NCBI GenBank assembly: GCA_021324445.1
Contig: JAJPJC010000470.1
Location: 1-62,453 of the forward strand
Source: Isosphaeraceae bacterium
Lineage (GTDB): Bacteria; Planctomycetota; Planctomycetia; Isosphaerales; Isosphaeraceae
Direction of reading: 5' to 3'
Length of the DNA stretch: 62,453 nt
Made by a program: the position numbers and the translations under genes. The notes below the pieces were generated by a model. It did no database searches and was not told the origin of the DNA. It saw only the letters and a program-made list of their open reading frames with translations. The stretch's first letter is position 1; each line of letters begins with the position of its first letter. Of the stretch, positions 31,930-41,242 are shown in pieces.

Positions 31930-32861
31930 CGACGGGTCCTCCGTTGATCTCCGTGTGCCTGCCGGTTTACAACGCGCGGCGCTACGTCGCCCAGGCGGTC
32001 GAGAGCATCCTGGGCCAGACCCTCGGCGACTTCGAGTTCCTGATCCTCGACGACGGCTCGACCGACGGCTCGCGGCCGATCCTCGAGGGTTACGCGGCGC
32101 GCGACCCGCGGATCCGCCTGACCAGCCGGGCGAACCGGGGCCTGGTGGCGACGTTGAACGAGCTGATCGACCAGGCGCGGGGCGAGTTCCTCGCCCGGAT
32201 GGACGCCGACGACATCGCCCTGCCGGACCGGTTCCGGCGGCAGGTCGACTACCTGCGCGCCCATCCCGAGTGCAGCGTGGTGGGCTGCCGGGCCCGGCTG
32301 ATCGACCCGGATGGAGACCCCCTCTGCGACTGGTTCACCGAGCGGCCGCACGAGGAGATCGACACCCTCCTGCTCCGGGAGGACGCGGTGGGCTCGGTGA
32401 TCTGCCATCCCTCGGTGCTGATGCGTCGCGACGCCGTGCTGGCGGCGGGCAAGTACCGCGACTTCGCGGTCGGGGAAGAGCTCGACCTGTTCCTCCGCCT
32501 GGCGGAATCCAGTCGCCTGGCGATCCTGCCCGATGTCCTGCTGGAGTATCGCCAGCACCCGGAGAGCTTCACCCACCGGCCGTTGCAGCGGACCGTGCGG
32601 CCCGACTGCCGGCGCGCGATCGTCGCGGACGCCCGGCGGCGGCGCAACCTGCCCCGGCCCCCGGCGCCGGCGGCGCCGATACCGGCGGCGGCGCCGACCG
32701 CGTCGCAGGCCGCAGCCAGCGACCGGGAGAATTGGGTGTGGTGGGCCCTGGGCGCCGGGAACGTGGGCACCGCCCGCAAGCATGCCTGGCGGATCTTCGC
32801 CCGCAACCCCTTGGCACTGCGCTCCTGGAGGCTGGTGTATTGTGCCCTGCGCGGCCGCTGA
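31926..32861 (+). CDS. Glycosyltransferase family 2, duplicate 2
   Basis: The 311-residue product has the same order of motifs as the protein at 29998: ISVCLPVYNARRYVAQAV, FLILDDGSTDGS and RMDADDIALPDRF. Similarity is highest up to about residue 130 and falls in the C-terminal part, where a short Pro/Ala-rich insertion occurs near residue 245. The gene starts in the ATGA overlap with the preceding gene. A tandem duplication with the intervening gene, followed by divergence of acceptor-side residues, is the simple explanation. Confidence 0.88.
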   Translation: MTTGPPLISVCLPVYNARRYVAQAVESILGQTLGDFEFLILDDGSTDGSRPILEGYAARDPRIRLTSRANRGLVATLNELIDQARGEFLARMDADDIALPDRFRRQVDYLRAHPECSVVGCRARLIDPDGDPLCDWFTERPHEEIDTLLLREDAVGSVICHPSVLMRRDAVLAAGKYRDFAVGEELDLFLRLAESSRLAILPDVLLEYRQHPESFTHRPLQRTVRPDCRRAIVADARRRRNLPRPPAPAAPIPAAAPTASQAAASDRENWVWWALGAGNVGTARKHAWRIFARNPLALRSWRLVYCALRGR

Positions 32862-33143
32862 GGGACCTGGCGGCACCACGACCCTCGGCCCCGCGCGGCT
32901 ACCCCTGCGGGCACGATCCGCTATCATAATGTTGAAGGGCGGTTCCCCCCGGCTGTTCCCGAGTGGGCCACCCCCAGGAAAGTCCCGCAATCATCCATGC
33001 CAGGCCGCTCGAACGTATCCTCCTGCCCGCAGGGCTCCGGGCCGGCGCTCCCCCCTGGGGAGTGGGATCCGGCAGCAGGGGAGCCCCCCACCCGAGGCCA
33101 CCCGGCCCAGCCGGAGGCACGCGGCGGCTCGCTCCAGACGGCG
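32862..33143. other. Intergenic gap with a weak promoter-like sequence
   Basis: The 282-bp gap between two genes has no recognisable gene. TATCATAAT at 32922-32930 is the only A+T-rich patch and could be a -10 region, but no -35 hexamer is evident at the right distance. The rest is GC-rich with runs of C and G. It is one of the longer gaps in the plus-strand series and could mark an internal promoter. Confidence 0.3.
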
Positions 33144-34415
33144 ATGCAGCCCAACCCCCAGGCCGATTCCCCGCTGTCGATCGGCTATCTCAGCCCGGGC
33201 TGGCCCCTGGACGGGTTCCCCAATGGGGTCGTCTCCTACATCGCCGACATGGTCGCGCCGTTGCGGCGGATGGGACATCAGGTGACCGTCGTGGCCGCCC
33301 AGATCACCAGCCCGGAGCCGGACCCGTCGATCTATGAAGTGGATTGGGGCTACTCCTCCCGGGGCCTGGTCCGGCGCCTGACTGATTGGTTGGGGTATCG
33401 GCTCTGGCCCGGAAGGATGGAGGGCTCCGTGCTCCGCCGTTTGCTGCTGACGGCGATCGAACGCGCCATCGCCGAGCGCGGCGTCCAGCTCTTCGAGATC
33501 GAGGAATCCTTCGGCCATGCCCTGTGGATCCAGCGGCGGGTCCCCATCCCGGTCTGCGTCCGGCTGCACGGTCCGTGGTTCCTCAACGGCCCGATCCAGG
33601 GGATCCGGCAGGACCGGGCGTTCCGCCACCGCGTCGCCGCCGAAGGGCGGGCCATTGCGAAGACCGACGGCCTCACCGCCTCGTCGCACGACGTCCTGGA
33701 ACAGACCCGGGCTTACTACGGCCTGGCGCTGGAGGATGCCGAGGTGTTCTACCCGCCGACGGCACCCGTCCCGCCGGGCGAGCGGTGGCGGTTGGAGGCG
33801 TGCGACCCCGCGCGGGTCCTCTTCGTCGGCCGCTTTGATCGCCACAAAGGGGGTGACCTGATCATCGAGGCGTTCGGTCGAGTCCTTCAGGAGGTCCCCC
33901 AGGCCCAGCTCTGGTTCGTTGGGCCGGATTCCGGCTATCCCGACGCCCAGGGTCGGCGCTGGGGCCTGGAGGAGTTCCTCCACGATCGGCTCCCGGGGGC
34001 GGTGGAGTCGGGCCGGGTCGTGCTCCTGGGCCAACAGCCGTTCTCGGCCCTGGCCGCGCTGCGCCGCCAGGCCATGGTGAGCGTGGTCTGCTCGCGGTAC
34101 GAGAACGCCCCACGCGCCCTGATCGAGGTCCTGTCGCTGGGCTGCCCGACGGTCGCCGCCCGGGTGGGCGGGATTCCCGAGATCCTCCAGGACCAGGTGG
34201 ACGGCCTGCTGCACCGCCCCGGGGATCCGGACGATCTGGCCGCCCAGATCCTCACCCTGCTCAAGGACCCGGCCCGCGCGGCCGAGCTGGGCCGCCACGC
34301 CGCGGCGGTCTGCGAGCGGCGCTTCCACCCCAAGGCCATCGCGACCCGCGCGGTCGCCTTCTACCGCCGCGTGATCGCGCGCCGCCAGGCGTCCCGACGG
34401 GAGGCCGCGCCGTGA
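33144..34415 (+). CDS. Glycosyltransferase family 4
   Basis: The 423-residue product starts with a GT-B N-terminal half (IGYLSPGWPLDGFPNGVVSY, with a glycine loop typical for this family) and carries VGRFDRHKGGDLIIEAF and SRYENAPRALIEVLSLG (E-x7-E) in the C-terminal half. The open frame extends to 32997, but the added segment is low in complexity, so the ATG at 33144 is chosen. It overlaps the downstream sulfotransferase by 4 bp, suggesting that both act on the same part of the glycan. Confidence 0.85.
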   Translation: MQPNPQADSPLSIGYLSPGWPLDGFPNGVVSYIADMVAPLRRMGHQVTVVAAQITSPEPDPSIYEVDWGYSSRGLVRRLTDWLGYRLWPGRMEGSVLRRLLLTAIERAIAERGVQLFEIEESFGHALWIQRRVPIPVCVRLHGPWFLNGPIQGIRQDRAFRHRVAAEGRAIAKTDGLTASSHDVLEQTRAYYGLALEDAEVFYPPTAPVPPGERWRLEACDPARVLFVGRFDRHKGGDLIIEAFGRVLQEVPQAQLWFVGPDSGYPDAQGRRWGLEEFLHDRLPGAVESGRVVLLGQQPFSALAALRRQAMVSVVCSRYENAPRALIEVLSLGCPTVAARVGGIPEILQDQVDGLLHRPGDPDDLAAQILTLLKDPARAAELGRHAAAVCERRFHPKAIATRAVAFYRRVIARRQASRREAAP

Positions 34416-35677
34416 CGCCCGCCCGCACCGGGCAACCGCCCATCTTCATCGCGGGGTTCCCCCGCTCGGGCACCACCCTGCTCGCGGGATTGCTCGGCGC
34501 CCACAGCCGCTTGATCTGCGGCCCGGAGACCGAGTTCTTCACCGAGCTGGAGCAGGCCAACCGGGGCAACCGCCTCTGCCGCGCCGCCACCTGGCCCGAG
34601 GCGGCCGCCAATTACCTGTTCTCGATCGAAAACGCGGACCGGACGGTCCCCGAGAACTACCAGGTGAGCCGCGCGGAAATCCTCGAGTTCCTCCGGCGCC
34701 GGGAACGATCGCCCCAGGCGATCCTGGAGAGCCTCACCGAGACGTATCGGCGCCGCCACGGCAAGCCACGGTGGATCGAGAAGACCCCGACCCACCTGCT
34801 CCACCTCCGCGCGGTCCGCCGGCATTATCCCGACGCGCCGATCGTCCGCATCCTCCGCGATCCGCGCGACGTCGCCCTGTCGATGCTCAAGGTCCCCTGG
34901 GGCCCGCCCAGCTTCGCCTCCGCCTTGCTGGAGTGGCAGGTCTTCGACCAGCGGAGCGCGCCGTTCTGCGCGGCGGACCGCAACACCTTGACCCTGCGCT
35001 TCGAGGACCTGGTGCACGACCCCGAGGGCGAGCTCCGCCGGGTCTGCCGCTTCCTCGGCGAAGACTTCGAGCCCGGCATGATGGATACCTCGCGGTCGAT
35101 CAGCCACGTCAACCGCACCCAGGAGCCGTGGAAGCAGAAAGCCGGGGAGGCCATCGACGCGGGCCGCGTCGGCGTCTGGCAGCGGGAGACCACCGCCGCG
35201 CAGCAGGCCCAGGCCGAGGCGATCGTCGGCGACCGGCTCCGGGCCTACGGCTACCCGACGTCGTGGGCATTCCCGCGGTATGTCCAGGTGATCAATCCCG
35301 GCACCCTGGGCGAGTTCCCCGCCCTGGCCGATCACCTGCTGGACGGCGGCACGCGGTTCTGGCCGGCCCGGCCCGGCGAGCGGCCCCGGATGACGATCTT
35401 CGTGGGCGACCCCTGCCAGCAGGGCTGGATCGGCTCCCGCCGCCGCCAGCGCCTGGCCCGGCTCCTGGAGGTGGGCGCCTGCGCGGTCCGCGCGCCGGCG
35501 CGCGGGATCCCGCTGCTCTGGCTGGGCTTCCCCCCGGCGGACCAGCGGCAGCACTGGGGTTTCCTCTGCCGGACGCTCGCCAGGCTGCTCCCCAGGCGGA
35601 TGGACATCGATGCGTTCTGCGCCCGGCCGCCCGAGCCGGCCGGATCGGTCGGCGTCTCCGAGGTCGAATCGAACTGA
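34412..35677 (+). CDS. Sulfotransferase, PAPS-dependent, with C-terminal extension
   Basis: The 421-residue product starts at GTG 34412. It has the PAPS-binding loop FIAGFPRSGTTLL at residues about 11-23 and RILRDPRDVALSML near residue 148. The sulfotransferase part ends near residue 300; the last 120 residues (containing MTIFVGDPCQQGWIGS) form an additional segment I do not recognise. It differs strongly from the other sulfotransferase at 19591, so the two are not a recent duplication. The likely acceptor is a hydroxyl of a sugar residue. Confidence 0.83.
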   Translation: MTPARTGQPPIFIAGFPRSGTTLLAGLLGAHSRLICGPETEFFTELEQANRGNRLCRAATWPEAAANYLFSIENADRTVPENYQVSRAEILEFLRRRERSPQAILESLTETYRRRHGKPRWIEKTPTHLLHLRAVRRHYPDAPIVRILRDPRDVALSMLKVPWGPPSFASALLEWQVFDQRSAPFCAADRNTLTLRFEDLVHDPEGELRRVCRFLGEDFEPGMMDTSRSISHVNRTQEPWKQKAGEAIDAGRVGVWQRETTAAQQAQAEAIVGDRLRAYGYPTSWAFPRYVQVINPGTLGEFPALADHLLDGGTRFWPARPGERPRMTIFVGDPCQQGWIGSRRRQRLARLLEVGACAVRAPARGIPLLWLGFPPADQRQHWGFLCRTLARLLPRRMDIDAFCARPPEPAGSVGVSEVESN

Positions 35678-35678
35678 A

Positions 35679-36686
35679 ATGAAGCTCCTCGTCGTGATCG
35701 TGTCCTATCGCGTGACGGACCTCACGATCGACTGCCTGCGCTCCCTGAGCGGCAAGATCGAACGGGTGCCGGGCGGGGCGCGGGTCGCGTTGTGCGAGAA
35801 CGGCACCGGAGGCGACGCGGCCGATCGACTGCGCCAGGCCATCGCGGAGAACGGCTGGGGGCCCTGGGTCGATCTGACGGTGATCACTCCCAACCGGGGA
35901 TTCACCGGCGGCAACAATGCCGTGATCCGCCCGGCGCTGGAGTCGGACGACCCGCCGGAATACGTGCTGCTGCTCAACGCCGACACGATCGTCCCGGAGC
36001 AGGACTCCCTCAACACGCTGGTCGCGTTCCTGGACGAGCACCCGCAGGCCGGGATCGCCGGGAGCATGCTCCTCTCGCCCGAGGGGACGATCGAGTCCAC
36101 GCCGTTCCGCTTCCCGGGGATCGCGACCGAGCTGGACCGGGGCCTGAAGCTGGGGATCGTCTCGAAGCTGCTGGCCCCCTGGAGCCTGGTGCTGCCCAAG
36201 CGGGCGGAGCCCTTCCGGGTGGGCTGGGTCTCCGGGGCCAGCCTGATCCTCCGGCGGGCCATGCTGGACCAGATCGGACTGCTGGACGAGGACCTCTATA
36301 CCTACTTCGATGATCCGGACATCTCCCTGCGGGCCGCCCGGGCCGGCTGGGAGACCTGGTATGTCCCCGCCAGCCGCGTCATCCACCTGGGTGGGTCGAC
36401 GACCGGCTTGACCGGCCCGCGGGTGGTGCCGCGGCTGCCCCCCTACTGGTACCAGGCGCGGCGGCGGTTCTTCCTGAAGAACTACGGACCCTGGTACACG
36501 GCGATGGCCGATGCGGCCTTCATCCTGGGGTATGCGACCTGGCGCATCCGGCGGTGGATCCAGCGCAAGCCGGACACCGAGCCGTCGCACATGCTGATCG
36601 ACTCGATCCGCCACAGCGTCTTCTGCGCCGGTCCCAAGGTCCCGGTGGTCGAGAACCCGGCGCTGCGCTCGTCGTCTGGTGACTAA
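35679..36686 (+). CDS. Glycosyltransferase family 2, rhamnosyltransferase-like
   Basis: The 335-residue product begins KLLVVIVSYRVTDLTIDCL and has NRGFTGGNNAVI and LLNADTIVPE, motifs found in the WbbL/rhamnosyltransferase branch of GT2, plus FDDPDISLRAARAGW near residue 210. The start ATG at 35679 lies one base after the preceding stop. If dTDP-rhamnose is made (RfbA and RfbC are in the window) it could be the donor; this is inference from subfamily resemblance. Confidence 0.83.
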   Translation: MKLLVVIVSYRVTDLTIDCLRSLSGKIERVPGGARVALCENGTGGDAADRLRQAIAENGWGPWVDLTVITPNRGFTGGNNAVIRPALESDDPPEYVLLLNADTIVPEQDSLNTLVAFLDEHPQAGIAGSMLLSPEGTIESTPFRFPGIATELDRGLKLGIVSKLLAPWSLVLPKRAEPFRVGWVSGASLILRRAMLDQIGLLDEDLYTYFDDPDISLRAARAGWETWYVPASRVIHLGGSTTGLTGPRVVPRLPPYWYQARRRFFLKNYGPWYTAMADAAFILGYATWRIRRWIQRKPDTEPSHMLIDSIRHSVFCAGPKVPVVENPALRSSSGD

Positions 36687-36714
36687 CTGACTGACCACGC
36701 CAAGGGGAAAGCGC

Positions 36715-36793
36715 GGATCGGCGGACGGAGCCGCCTCCTCCAAGAGGACCCCGGGATCCAGCCCCTGCAGGAGCCGGCTCCGTCCGGCGATTC
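36715..36793. repeat. Imperfect inverted repeat, GACGGAGCCG class (copy G)
   Basis: A left arm near 36715-36740 (GATCGGCGGACGGAGCCG...) and a right arm near 36768-36793 (...CGGCTCCGTCCGGCGATTC) are inverse to each other with two or three mismatches over about 24 bp. It occupies the 129-bp gap before the membrane-protein gene at 36816. Related units are at 45072 and 57108. Confidence 0.8.
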
Positions 36794-36815
36794 CTGCCTC
36801 CGCGGGAGAGTTGCC

Positions 36816-38693
36816 ATGCCCCCGTCGGTCCTGCCCCCGGTCGGGTTCTCGCTGCCGGCGATTGGCCCGGAGATCCTCGTCCGGCTCGAGCTGCTCGTCC
36901 AGGCCCTGGCGGCTTTGCTCCCCATGCTCCTGATCGGCCTGGCTCTCGGCGCATTCATCGGGTTGATCTTGATCCCCAGGCGCACCCTCTGGCTGTGCCT
37001 CTTCGTCGTGGCCCTGGTGGCGGCCCTCTATGGGATCAACCCCCACCTCCGGACCTATTCGAACCACGGCATGATCCATCTGGGTTACGTGTACGCGACC
37101 GAGCGACCCCCCTGGCCGCCCGAAGACCCCTATCTGGCCGGGACACCCCTCTCTTATCCCTGGGTCTATCATGCGCTGGTCGGGCGGATCTCGTCGCTCC
37201 TGGATGAGGCGCCGAGCTGGATCATCGCGGGGTGCAACCTCGCCGCCCTGGCCGTGACCATCGTCGTCGTCGCGGGGATCTCCCGGCTGCTCGACGGCGA
37301 TGCGATCACCGCCAATTGCGCCGTCGTCCTCGCCGTGCTGGCGCCCACCGTGCTGGGCCCGGGGCTCGAACCGGTCTTCAACCTGCTCCTGCCGCCCGGG
37401 ATCCCCGCGTCGGTGCTGGCGGCGTTCTGGGACGGGCGGGCGCTCCCCCCCACCGAGAAGTACCTGAATACGGCCCCGATGGCCCTGGGGATCGCCGTCA
37501 CGTTAATCGGTCTTTACGAGTCCTTGCGCATCCTGCAATCCGGCCGCGCCGGCGCGGGCTCCGGGGCACCTCCAGTGCTGGCCGGTCGGGTTGTTATTCT
37601 GATCACATCAATAATCTTGGTAGGATACATTTATCCATTTCTCTGGATATCGGCGTGCCTCATGGTCGTCGCGTGCGCGGCGGTGGCCGCGTGGGCGGGC
37701 GAAGGGAGGAAGGTTGGCGCGTTGATCGCGGCCCTGGTCCTGGGCAACCTGGCGGTCGTCCCCTACCTGCTCTTCCTGACCCGCGGCCGGGCTGCGGGGC
37801 ATGGCTTCGGGCTCCAGGGGGATCCGCGCCTGCTGCTGGCCCGGCTGCTCCATGTGGTCATCGTCTTGCTCCCCTTGTGGTTGCTGATCGGGTTGCGGCG
37901 GCAGAGCCTCAGCGAGCGGCTCCGCGCGCGATCCTGGGCCCATTGGGCCGCGCTGGGATCGGGCCTGGTCCTGCTCCTGACCTTCATCCTGCTCGATGCC
38001 CGGACTGCCGACGTGGGCGTGGGGTACAAGTTCCGCACCATGGCGGTCTTCTGCCTGGCCCCCCTGGCGGCGCCGGGGCTGAAGTGGGTCTCCGATCGAA
38101 ATCGGCCGGCGCTGGTGGTCCTCCTGGGCCTCCAGCTCGTGCCGTTCTGCTCCGATTCCGCCTCGCGGATTCCCGGCCGATGGGGCCGCGTGACCGAGCC
38201 CTATTACTGGCACGGTGCCCAGCTCCGGCACGCCATCCCGGCGGAGGAGGACCTCTATCGGTGGATCCGGGAGCACACCCCCGCGCAGGCCGTCCTGATC
38301 GACCAGGAGCCCTACGGGCCGGTCTATGCCCAGCGCTCGCTCTTGGTGGCGCGCCGATCCCGCCGGCTGGCCCGCCAGTCCGGCCCGGAGGCGGGGTGGC
38401 TCAACGACGGTTGGCTGTTTCACCCGAGCGTCTGGCTCGACCAGGTGAATGGTCATCCCGCCGGGGTGATCCGGCGCCGGAATGAGCTCGTCGATAGCTT
38501 GTATCGCCAGACCGAGGCGCGCTCGGTCGGCGATCTCGCCCGGCAACTGGGCGCGATGACGGCGGATCGTCCGGTCTTCGTCGTCGCCCGGAATGGGCTC
38601 GAGAAGGCCGCCCTGGAGGGCAAGCCCTTCCTCCAGAAGGTAGCCGAAGAGAGCGACTGGGCCGTCTACGCCCTGGAGAAGCACCCATCATGA
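36816..38693 (+). CDS. Large polytopic membrane protein, paralogue 2 (GT-C / DUF2298-like)
   Basis: The 625-residue product is a full-length paralogue of the protein at 17654: YSNHGMIHLGYVYATER and PPEDPYLAGTPLSYPW occupy the same place, as does VGYIYPFLWISACLM, encoded by an A+T-rich patch at 37589-37651. About ten hydrophobic segments are followed by a soluble C-terminal region (RWIREHTPAQAVLIDQEPY) also shared by both paralogues and, loosely, by the one at 41295. It overlaps the next gene by 4 bp. A membrane glycosyltransferase or polymerase acting on the lipid-linked glycan is the leading guess. Confidence 0.7.
   Translation: MPPSVLPPVGFSLPAIGPEILVRLELLVQALAALLPMLLIGLALGAFIGLILIPRRTLWLCLFVVALVAALYGINPHLRTYSNHGMIHLGYVYATERPPWPPEDPYLAGTPLSYPWVYHALVGRISSLLDEAPSWIIAGCNLAALAVTIVVVAGISRLLDGDAITANCAVVLAVLAPTVLGPGLEPVFNLLLPPGIPASVLAAFWDGRALPPTEKYLNTAPMALGIAVTLIGLYESLRILQSGRAGAGSGAPPVLAGRVVILITSIILVGYIYPFLWISACLMVVACAAVAAWAGEGRKVGALIAALVLGNLAVVPYLLFLTRGRAAGHGFGLQGDPRLLLARLLHVVIVLLPLWLLIGLRRQSLSERLRARSWAHWAALGSGLVLLLTFILLDARTADVGVGYKFRTMAVFCLAPLAAPGLKWVSDRNRPALVVLLGLQLVPFCSDSASRIPGRWGRVTEPYYWHGAQLRHAIPAEEDLYRWIREHTPAQAVLIDQEPYGPVYAQRSLLVARRSRRLARQSGPEAGWLNDGWLFHPSVWLDQVNGHPAGVIRRRNELVDSLYRQTEARSVGDLARQLGAMTADRPVFVVARNGLEKAALEGKPFLQKVAEESDWAVYALEKHPS
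37589..37651. other. A+T-rich island at the position homologous to 18433-18530
   Basis: About 63 bp of A+T-rich coding sequence inside a GC-rich gene. It encodes the membrane segment ending LVGYIYPFLWIS, the counterpart of the island in the paralogue at 17654. Confidence 0.75.
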
Positions 38694-39688
38694 GAATCTT
38701 CGTCACCGGCCATCGCGGTTACATCGGGGCGCACCTGGTCGACGTCCTGAAGCAGGCGGGGCACACGGTCATCGGCTGCGACCTCGGCCTCTTCGAGGGG
38801 TGCCAGTGGGAGCCCGTCGTCGCGCCCGACCGGGAGCTGATCCAGGACATCCGCCGGGTCGAGGCCCGGGACCTCGACGGGTGCGACTGCCTGATGCACC
38901 TGGCGGCGCTGTCCAATGACCCGATGGGCGCGCTGAATGCCCAGCTCACCTTCGACATCAATCGCGCGGGCTCGATCCGCCTGGCGGCGCTGGCCAAGCA
39001 GGCCGGCGTGCCGCGGTTCCTCTTCGCCGGCAGTTGCTCGGTGTATGGCCAGGGGGAGAAGCTGGACCTGGACGAGGACGACCCGCTCAACCCCCTGACG
39101 GCCTACGCGCAGTCCAAGATCGAGACCGAGCGGGCGGTCTCCCAGCTGGCCGACGGTTGGTTCACCCCGGTGTATCTCCGCAACGCCACGGCCTACGGCG
39201 CCTCGCCGATGCTCCGCATCGACCTGGTGGTGAACAACCTGCTGGCCTCGGCGATGGCCTACGGCGAGATCCGGATCCAGTCCGACGGCACCCCCTGGCG
39301 GCCGCTGATCCACTGCCGCGACATCGCCCGCGCCTTCGCGGCCTTCGCCCAGGCGCCCCGGGAGGCCATCCACAACACGGCCATCAACGTCGGGGCCAAT
39401 CGCGAGAATTACCAGGTCCGCGACGTGGGCGACCAGGTCCAGCGGCTGATCCCCACCGCCAAGGTCGTCTACACCGGAGAAGTCGGCGCCGACCCGCGGA
39501 ACTACCGGGTCAACTTCGACCGGCTTTCCCGGCTCCTCCCCGACTTCCGGCTGGAGTATGATCTGGCCAGCGGCATGGAGGAGCTCCACCGCAAGATGGT
39601 CGACCACGGCTTCGGCAAGGAGGACTTCGAGGGCGATCGCTTCGTCCGCCTCCGTACGCTCCAGCATCGTATCCACCGGCTCGGTTGA
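38690..39688 (+). CDS. NAD-dependent epimerase/dehydratase (extended SDR)
   Basis: The 332-residue product starts in the ATGA overlap with the preceding gene. It has GHRGYIGAHL (Rossmann loop, residues 7-16), AGSCSVYG and the catalytic YAQSK (residues 142-146 approximately). It belongs to the NAD-dependent epimerases of nucleotide-sugar pathways, in the group seen with 3,5-epimerases and NDP-hexose modification genes. RfbC follows directly and RfbF is 5 kb downstream, so a CDP- or dTDP-deoxysugar is the probable substrate (inference). Confidence 0.85.
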   Translation: MRIFVTGHRGYIGAHLVDVLKQAGHTVIGCDLGLFEGCQWEPVVAPDRELIQDIRRVEARDLDGCDCLMHLAALSNDPMGALNAQLTFDINRAGSIRLAALAKQAGVPRFLFAGSCSVYGQGEKLDLDEDDPLNPLTAYAQSKIETERAVSQLADGWFTPVYLRNATAYGASPMLRIDLVVNNLLASAMAYGEIRIQSDGTPWRPLIHCRDIARAFAAFAQAPREAIHNTAINVGANRENYQVRDVGDQVQRLIPTAKVVYTGEVGADPRNYRVNFDRLSRLLPDFRLEYDLASGMEELHRKMVDHGFGKEDFEGDRFVRLRTLQHRIHRLG

Positions 39689-39705
39689 TCCGGAGTTCGC
39701 CAACC

Positions 39706-40251
39706 ATGATCTTCACCGAGACGCCCCTGAAGGGCGCATACCTGATCGACATGGAGAAGCGCGGCGACGAGCGCGGCTTCTTCGCCCGGGCGTTCTGCGA
39801 GCGGGAGTTCGCCGCTCACGGGCTGTCGCACCGGATCGTCCAGGCCAACAACTCGCTCAGCGCCCGCAAGGGGACGCTCCGCGGCATGCACTACCAGCTC
39901 GCCCCCAGGGCCGAGACCAAGATCGTCCGCTGCCTCCGCGGGGCGCTGCACGACATCATCCTCGACCTGCGCAGGGACTCCCCTACCTTCGGCCAGAGTT
40001 TCGGCGTCGAGCTGACGGCCGAGAACCGGCACATGCTGTACGTCCCCAAGGGCTTCGCGCACGGCTTCATCACCCTGGTCGACGACACCGAGGCCTTCTA
40101 CCTGGTCGACGAGGCGTACGCGCCGGAATCCGAGCGCGGCGTCCGCTGGGACGACCCGTATTTCGCCATCGCCTGGCCGGCCCAGCCGAGTGTGATCTCC
40201 GACAAGGACCGCACCTATCGCGACTTCGATCCGGCCTGGCACCTCGCATGA
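39706..40251 (+). CDS. rfbC: dTDP-4-dehydrorhamnose 3,5-epimerase family protein
   Basis: The 181-residue product is a cupin of the RmlC family: GFFARAFCEREF, NNSLSARKGTLRGMHYQ (with the catalytic His in GMHYQ) and VPKGFAHGFITL. Length and motif order are normal. It may work on dTDP-4-keto-6-deoxyglucose to lead to rhamnose, with RfbA at 56232, or on a CDP-linked substrate, with RfbF at 44256. RfbB and RfbD homologues are not clearly present in the window. The ATG at 39706 is preferred to the frame start at 39685. Confidence 0.88.
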   Translation: MIFTETPLKGAYLIDMEKRGDERGFFARAFCEREFAAHGLSHRIVQANNSLSARKGTLRGMHYQLAPRAETKIVRCLRGALHDIILDLRRDSPTFGQSFGVELTAENRHMLYVPKGFAHGFITLVDDTEAFYLVDEAYAPESERGVRWDDPYFAIAWPAQPSVISDKDRTYRDFDPAWHLA

Positions 40252-40264
40252 TGGACCATTGCTC

Positions 40265-41212
40265 ATGAAAATCCTCTTTACGGGCGCCAGCTCGTTCACG
40301 GGCTGCTGGTTCCTCCGCGAGCTGGCCGCCGCCGGGCACGACGTCACGGCCGTCTTCCGCAGGAAGGCCGAGGAGTATGCCGACGCGGTGCGACGGCAAC
40401 GGGTGGCGATGGCCTCGGCGGTGTGCCGGCCGGTCTCCGGTTGCTCGTTCGGCGACGAGCGCTTCCTGGCCCTGATCGCGGAGGGGGGCTGGGACCTGCT
40501 CTGCCACCACGGCGCCGACGTCACCAACTACAAGAGCCCCGACTTCGATGCGATCGCGGCCGTGGCGAATAACGCCCACAACTTGCCGCGGGTGCTCGAG
40601 GCTCTCCGCTCGGCCGGCTGCCGGCGGCTGCTCCTGACCGGCAGCGTCTTCGAGGGGGGCGAGGGGTCCGGCTCGCAAGGGCTCCCCGACTTCTCCCCCT
40701 ATGGCCTGTCCAAGGCCCTCACGGCCCAGGTCTTCCGCTTCTCTTGCGCCCGCGCCGGGATCGGCCTGGGCAAGTTCGTCATCCCCAACCCCTTCGGCCC
40801 GTTCGAGGAGCCGCGGTATACGTCCTACCTCATGAAGAGCTGGCTGGCCGGTGCCACCCCGGCCTGCTCCAGCCCGTTGTATGTCCGGGATAACATCCAC
40901 GTCTCGCTGCTGGCGAAGGTCTATGCACAGTTCGCCGCCGAGTCCCCGGCCCAGGGCTTCGCCCGGATCAACCCCAGCGGATACGCCGAGAGCCAGGGCG
41001 CCTTCACGATCCGGCTGGCCCAGGAGATGCGCCCCCGGTTGGGCCTGCCCTGCCCGGTCGAGCTGAAGAAGCAGGTCGACTTCCCCGAGCCGCGCGTCCG
41101 CATCAACACCGACCTGCCCGACGCCGACGCCCTGGGCTGGGACGAGTCGACCGCCTGGGATGAGATGGCCCGCTATTATCAGGACCTCACCACAGCGCCC
41201 ACCAGCGGATGA
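40265..41212 (+). CDS. NAD-dependent epimerase/dehydratase (SDR)
   Basis: The 315-residue product begins KILFTGASSFTGCWFLREL, a variant nucleotide-binding loop (GASSFTG in place of GxxGxxG), and has the SDR catalytic pattern YGLSK near residue 145. A strand with LTGSVFEGGEG lies before it. It probably reduces or epimerises a nucleotide sugar made by the neighbouring enzymes. The ATG at 40265 follows the rfbC stop by 13 bases. The atypical loop makes precise subfamily assignment uncertain. Confidence 0.78.
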   Translation: MKILFTGASSFTGCWFLRELAAAGHDVTAVFRRKAEEYADAVRRQRVAMASAVCRPVSGCSFGDERFLALIAEGGWDLLCHHGADVTNYKSPDFDAIAAVANNAHNLPRVLEALRSAGCRRLLLTGSVFEGGEGSGSQGLPDFSPYGLSKALTAQVFRFSCARAGIGLGKFVIPNPFGPFEEPRYTSYLMKSWLAGATPACSSPLYVRDNIHVSLLAKVYAQFAAESPAQGFARINPSGYAESQGAFTIRLAQEMRPRLGLPCPVELKKQVDFPEPRVRINTDLPDADALGWDESTAWDEMARYYQDLTTAPTSG

Positions 41213-41242
41213 GATGATTACCCCGGCGACAAAGCATCTCTC

